Positions 19,996 to 22,014 of a DNA stretch of 22,014 nt are shown here, piece by piece. The stretch comes from a virus, in the IMG/VR virus record IMGVR_UViG_3300025810_000096, positions 1-22,014 of that record; one strand, written 5' to 3'. Within the stretch, counting starts at the first letter, position 1; the number at the start of each line of letters is the position of its first letter. The notes beneath the pieces are model-generated. The model did not search any database. It was not told the DNA's origin and worked only from the letters and a program-made list of their open reading frames with translations. Both the position numbers and the translations under genes were made by a program.

Positions 19996-20321
19996 TATTT
20001 CTTACTCGAAAATGCCTGTGAACCAAAGAATGCGGCCACAATACCTGCAACGGCTACGAAATAAGTTGCCGCCATATCTCCTAGTATATTACTTGCTTGT
20101 TCAAGTCCTGACAATACTGCGATAACAACTGCAAATGGATATAATAACATCCCACCTAGGGCAAACCATGCCATTTTACGTTGTGCATCTCGCATTGCAT
20201 CTGCATCTTCGAGTTCTTTTCTTTTGAACTCCATATACATTTCTTGTTCTTTACGAGAAACTTTGCCGTCACCATTTGTATCAGCTGGATGATGACCACT
20301 TGCCTTAATTTCTTCTTCCAT
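19995..20321 (-). CDS. EF-hand, two-span membrane protein
   Basis: This 108-aa protein begins with a perfect EF-hand Ca2+-binding loop at residues 14-25 (DTNGDGKVSRKE; ligand positions 1, 3, 5, 7, 9, 12). A charged helix (MEFKRKELEDADAMRDAQRK) follows. There are two membrane helices (about 52-72, WFALGGMLLYPFAVVIAVL, and 86-104, TYFVAVAGIVAAFFG) and a short tail FSSKK. It is coupled by TAATG overlaps on both sides. A Ca2+-responsive membrane protein in a tail operon could be a holin-like or ejection-linked factor; this is inference. AGAGGT precedes the start. Confidence 0.8.
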   Translation of the reverse strand: MEEEIKASGHHPADTNGDGKVSRKEQEMYMEFKRKELEDADAMRDAQRKMAWFALGGMLLYPFAVVIAVLSGLEQASNILGDMAATYFVAVAGIVAAFFGSQAFSSKK

Positions 20322-20518
20322 TACATACCTCTATAACCCGTTTTGGATTTATGTTTTAAATTTTCTTCCTCTATATGTTGTTTTAAAAGGGCAACATATA
20401 TTTGCCTCTCCCATGGTATCATACCTTCTAATTCAGTCAACCTATATCCATGATGTTGCATTAATGCAAAATTAGTTTGGTAAAAATTCTCCAAACTTTC
20501 ATGTGAGAGGCCTATGAA
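20321..20518 (-). CDS. -1 frame extension of the gp26-like protein (frameshift product)
   Basis: This 65-codon reading frame has no ATG before its conserved-looking block (NFYQTNFALMQHHGYRLTEL, then EGMIPWERQIYVALLKQHIE). It is open continuously back to the T8 run at 20517-20524 in the -1 frame of the upstream gene. It ends in TAATG with the next gene. The simplest reading is that it is made as the C-terminal part of a 303-aa frameshift fusion, as in gpG/gpGT tail chaperones. An independent start at the internal Met (residue 20) or a TTG is possible but would cut the block. Confidence 0.72.
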   Translation of the reverse strand, partial: FIGLSHESLENFYQTNFALMQHHGYRLTELEGMIPWERQIYVALLKQHIEEENLKHKSKTGYRGM

Positions 20519-21231
20519 AAAAAACTATTCAGTCCTTTCAGTTCGACCTCATTCACTGTTTTACACTTATTACAAGTAAACTCAGTATAATATGATACTG
20601 CTGGAGTATCTTGGAAGAATGCCTGAACCAACTTAAACTGTTCTGAACTTAGACTTTCAATGAATTCTTCCAAATCTTCTTTGGTTTCATTCTTTGCATC
20701 GAACACATTATCATTATCAAAGATAGAATCAATACACTCTATAATTAAATCCATAATTCCTTCAACAGAATTAAATTTTTCTGGATTAATTCTTCCGATT
20801 GTGTCAACAGATGGGTATTTCATTTTAATACCAACACCTTGTTTCTTATCAAGGATAATGGTATCACTCATTTCTTTTTCAGGTTTAGAGATAACCACAT
20901 CATCTATGTTAACAGAAATAGGATTCATTGTTCCACATTCTTCTGTCTTGCATTTGATTTGGATATTCATTTCTTCTCCAACAGACTTTGCTCTTAGTTG
21001 TAAAAACAACATTTCGATATCAAAGACTGTCAAATCATCTAATGTATCCAATTCATAACAAGACTTGATGATATTTCTAACTGCTTGAGTTATTTGTTCG
21101 GGGTCATTCGACTCCAAGGCAATCATCAATACCTTTTCTTCTTTTACCAAATATGGTCTCATATTTAATTTGGCGCCAGTAGAGGGTAATTCAACCGTAT
21201 ACCGAGGCACATTCATTTTTGGTAATGCCAT
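20512..21231 (-). CDS. 26: gp26-like baseplate hub / tail assembly protein
   Basis: This is a 239-aa protein of the T4 baseplate protein family (gp26/gp51 type). Features are the N-terminal MRPYLVKEEKVLMIALES helix region, a SCYELDTLDDLTVFDIEMLF block followed by LQLRAKSVGEE, and four cysteines in two pairs (Cys94, Cys99 in CKTEECG and Cys220, Cys223 in CNKCK) that probably bind zinc. In T4, gp26 is needed for hub assembly. Related proteins behind tail-tube genes act as tape-measure chaperones (inference from gene order). Its 3' end, AGT TTT TTT TCA TAG, contains a T TTT TTT slippery heptamer. AGGAGA precedes the ATG. T4 gp51 is the alternative name. Confidence 0.8.
   Translation of the reverse strand: MALPKMNVPRYTVELPSTGAKLNMRPYLVKEEKVLMIALESNDPEQITQAVRNIIKSCYELDTLDDLTVFDIEMLFLQLRAKSVGEEMNIQIKCKTEECGTMNPISVNIDDVVISKPEKEMSDTIILDKKQGVGIKMKYPSVDTIGRINPEKFNSVEGIMDLIIECIDSIFDNDNVFDAKNETKEDLEEFIESLSSEQFKLVQAFFQDTPAVSYYTEFTCNKCKTVNEVELKGLNSFFS
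20517..20524 (-). other. Slippery T8 run, probable programmed -1 frameshift site
   Basis: Read on the minus strand, T TTT TTT fits the X XXY YYZ rule, two codons before the zero-frame stop. A -1 slip joins the gp26-like frame to the open frame ending at 20321. I saw no strong downstream hairpin, although AGGCCT directly follows the site. Confidence 0.65.
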
Positions 21232-21249
21232 TATATTCTCCTAATTATA

Positions 21250-21876
21250 TTATATTCCTAAAGCACCCAATGCACTTCTAAATCCAGATAGGGTAGAAGA
21301 TAGTGGGCCTTCGGGAACGTAGTTATCGTAACTAAATGTTACAGTCATTTTCTGGGCAGCATTTTCACTATTGTTGTCCAGAGTAATTCCAGCCACAGTA
21401 GTAGGAAAGGCATTCTCTAACCTTACTCCATAAACTGGAATGTTCTTTGAATTCAGTTGCTGTATTACAACATCTGAAGTAAATTCTGTTTTATATTTTG
21501 CGTGATACTTATCCGTATCAAAAACTTGTTCTAACCAATTATCAAATAATGTTTTCATATAATAATCATTGGTTAGTAAAAACGTGCACTGTACATCCTC
21601 ATTGATAAATGTATATGGAATCTTTACTGCCTGTTTTTCTGCAATGTAATCTAGGGTCGTAACATTACGACCAGGGATTGTTACGTTTTCACATAACATA
21701 GATATGTCTCTAGGATCATTAACTAAAGATTTAAGGCCGCCACCTGATGTCAACGCGCCAATGATATTTCCACCTAACAAAGATCCTTGTGGAGGAGTAA
21801 AGATAATTTGGAATCTATTTGGCTTTGCAAGACCACCACGTTTACCTATAGTACTTTTTAATTTATCAATCGACAT
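21250..21876 (-). CDS. Tail tube / baseplate tube-initiator protein (gp19/gp54-like)
   Basis: A 208-aa protein of the tail-tube fold. The N-terminal part (KPNRFQIIFTPPQG) forms the first strand. The loop with CENVTIPGRNVTTLDY is a hallmark of T4-like tube proteins (IPGR...). The C-terminal VYGVRLENAFPTTVAGITLD and KMTVTFSYDNYVPE are the tube-ring strands seen in gp19 and gp54. Length fits marine gp19 or a short gp54 (T4: 163 and 320 aa), and gene order (next to a gp26-like protein) slightly favours a gp54-type initiator. AGGGAGAT is the ribosome binding site. Confidence 0.78.
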   Translation of the reverse strand: MSIDKLKSTIGKRGGLAKPNRFQIIFTPPQGSLLGGNIIGALTSGGGLKSLVNDPRDISMLCENVTIPGRNVTTLDYIAEKQAVKIPYTFINEDVQCTFLLTNDYYMKTLFDNWLEQVFDTDKYHAKYKTEFTSDVVIQQLNSKNIPVYGVRLENAFPTTVAGITLDNNSENAAQKMTVTFSYDNYVPEGPLSSTLSGFRSALGALGI

Positions 21877-21879
21877 ACG

Positions 21880-22014
21880 TTATCTCCCTGAGTAAATCTT
21901 TCTGGAATCTGCCCATACCGTCCTAGAGCTCTTCTTCTTAAACTGTTGAATTGGTAGATATATTGCTGTTTCCCAATCCGTCATAGGCACTCTGGTTATT
22001 TGAGATTTGACGTG
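21880..22014 (-). CDS. C-terminal end of a baseplate/tail protein, partial
   Basis: The minus-strand frame entering from the right edge encodes 44 residues (HVKSQITRVPMTDWETAIYL ... WADSRKIYSGR) and stops 3 nt before the tail-tube ATG. It is basic, with aromatic residues, and lies at the head of the visible operon. In T4, gp48 (tail tube cap) neighbours gp54, so a gp48- or gp53-type baseplate protein is possible, but too little is present to identify it. Confidence 0.6.
   Translation of the reverse strand, partial: HVKSQITRVPMTDWETAIYLPIQQFKKKSSRTVWADSRKIYSGR

Noticed and set aside
20464-20502. Short minus-strand ORF (ATG after the gp26 stop, MKVWRIFTKLILH)
   Set aside because: Only 13 codons in the zero frame after the stop; the -1 frame across the same bases is open, longer and protein-like.
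1-22014. tRNA genes, CRISPR arrays, insertion sequences, integrase or attachment sites
   Set aside because: No cloverleaf-like segments, regularly spaced identical repeats, transposase motifs or terminal inverted repeats were seen on reading both strands.

Overview
The window is AT-rich phage DNA with tightly packed genes, many joined by TAATG or ATGA stop/start overlaps. It belongs to a T4-like (Tevenvirinae-type) myovirus of a Gram-negative, probably marine, host. The anchors are the T4 gene order gp33-gp59-gp32 at the right end of the plus strand, a T4-type lysozyme, a tail-tube and gp26-like baseplate/tail operon on the minus strand, and two perfect T4 late promoter boxes (TATAAATA). The host is not identifiable from sequence. 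The flavour resembles marine T4-like phages such as cyanophages and pelagimyophages, some of which I recall carrying CsgG-like genes.

Layout. (1) 1-2990, plus: the end of a tail-fibre-like structural protein, an unknown 293-aa protein, a gp e-type lysozyme and two small proteins. (2) 3018-9942, plus: a remarkable late operon. It starts at a late promoter with three small membrane proteins (holin-like candidates), followed by CsgF, the outer-membrane lipoprotein CsgG, a curlin-like repeat protein, a FecR-domain protein, a second curlin-like protein, a CHASE2-type class III adenylate cyclase, and a secreted protein whose gene overlaps the cyclase catalytic domain by 308 nt in another frame. This amounts to a phage-borne type VIII (curli) secretion system with its own sensing and second-messenger genes. 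(3) 9943-14244, plus: three promoter-led clusters of small accessory genes, including a HExxH zincin, a SWIM zinc finger and a GT-B glycosyltransferase. They share a conserved sigma70-like promoter family (GTGTTGACAA - 15/16 nt - TATAATA). The last cluster ends in a hairpin whose loop is complementary to the leaders of two of these operons. (4) 14303-17394, plus: an unknown 391-aa protein, gp33 (late transcription), gp59 (helicase loader) and gp32 (ssDNA-binding protein), closed by a strong terminator. (5) 17393-22014, minus: a structural operon read towards the left, with a partial gene, tail tube protein, gp26-like baseplate/chaperone protein with a likely programmed -1 frameshift, an EF-hand membrane protein, a HAD phosphatase, a 40-aa membrane peptide and a repeat-rich 622-aa tape-measure-like protein.

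How it may work together. Regions 3 and 4 look like early/middle takeover and replication functions. Region 5 and the left end are virion and lysis genes. The curli-type module sits directly behind the lysozyme and holin candidates and behind a T4 late promoter, so it is probably made at assembly or lysis time. That timing fits an outer-membrane permeabilisation, surface-amyloid or aggregation role better than an early metabolic one. This last step is inference.
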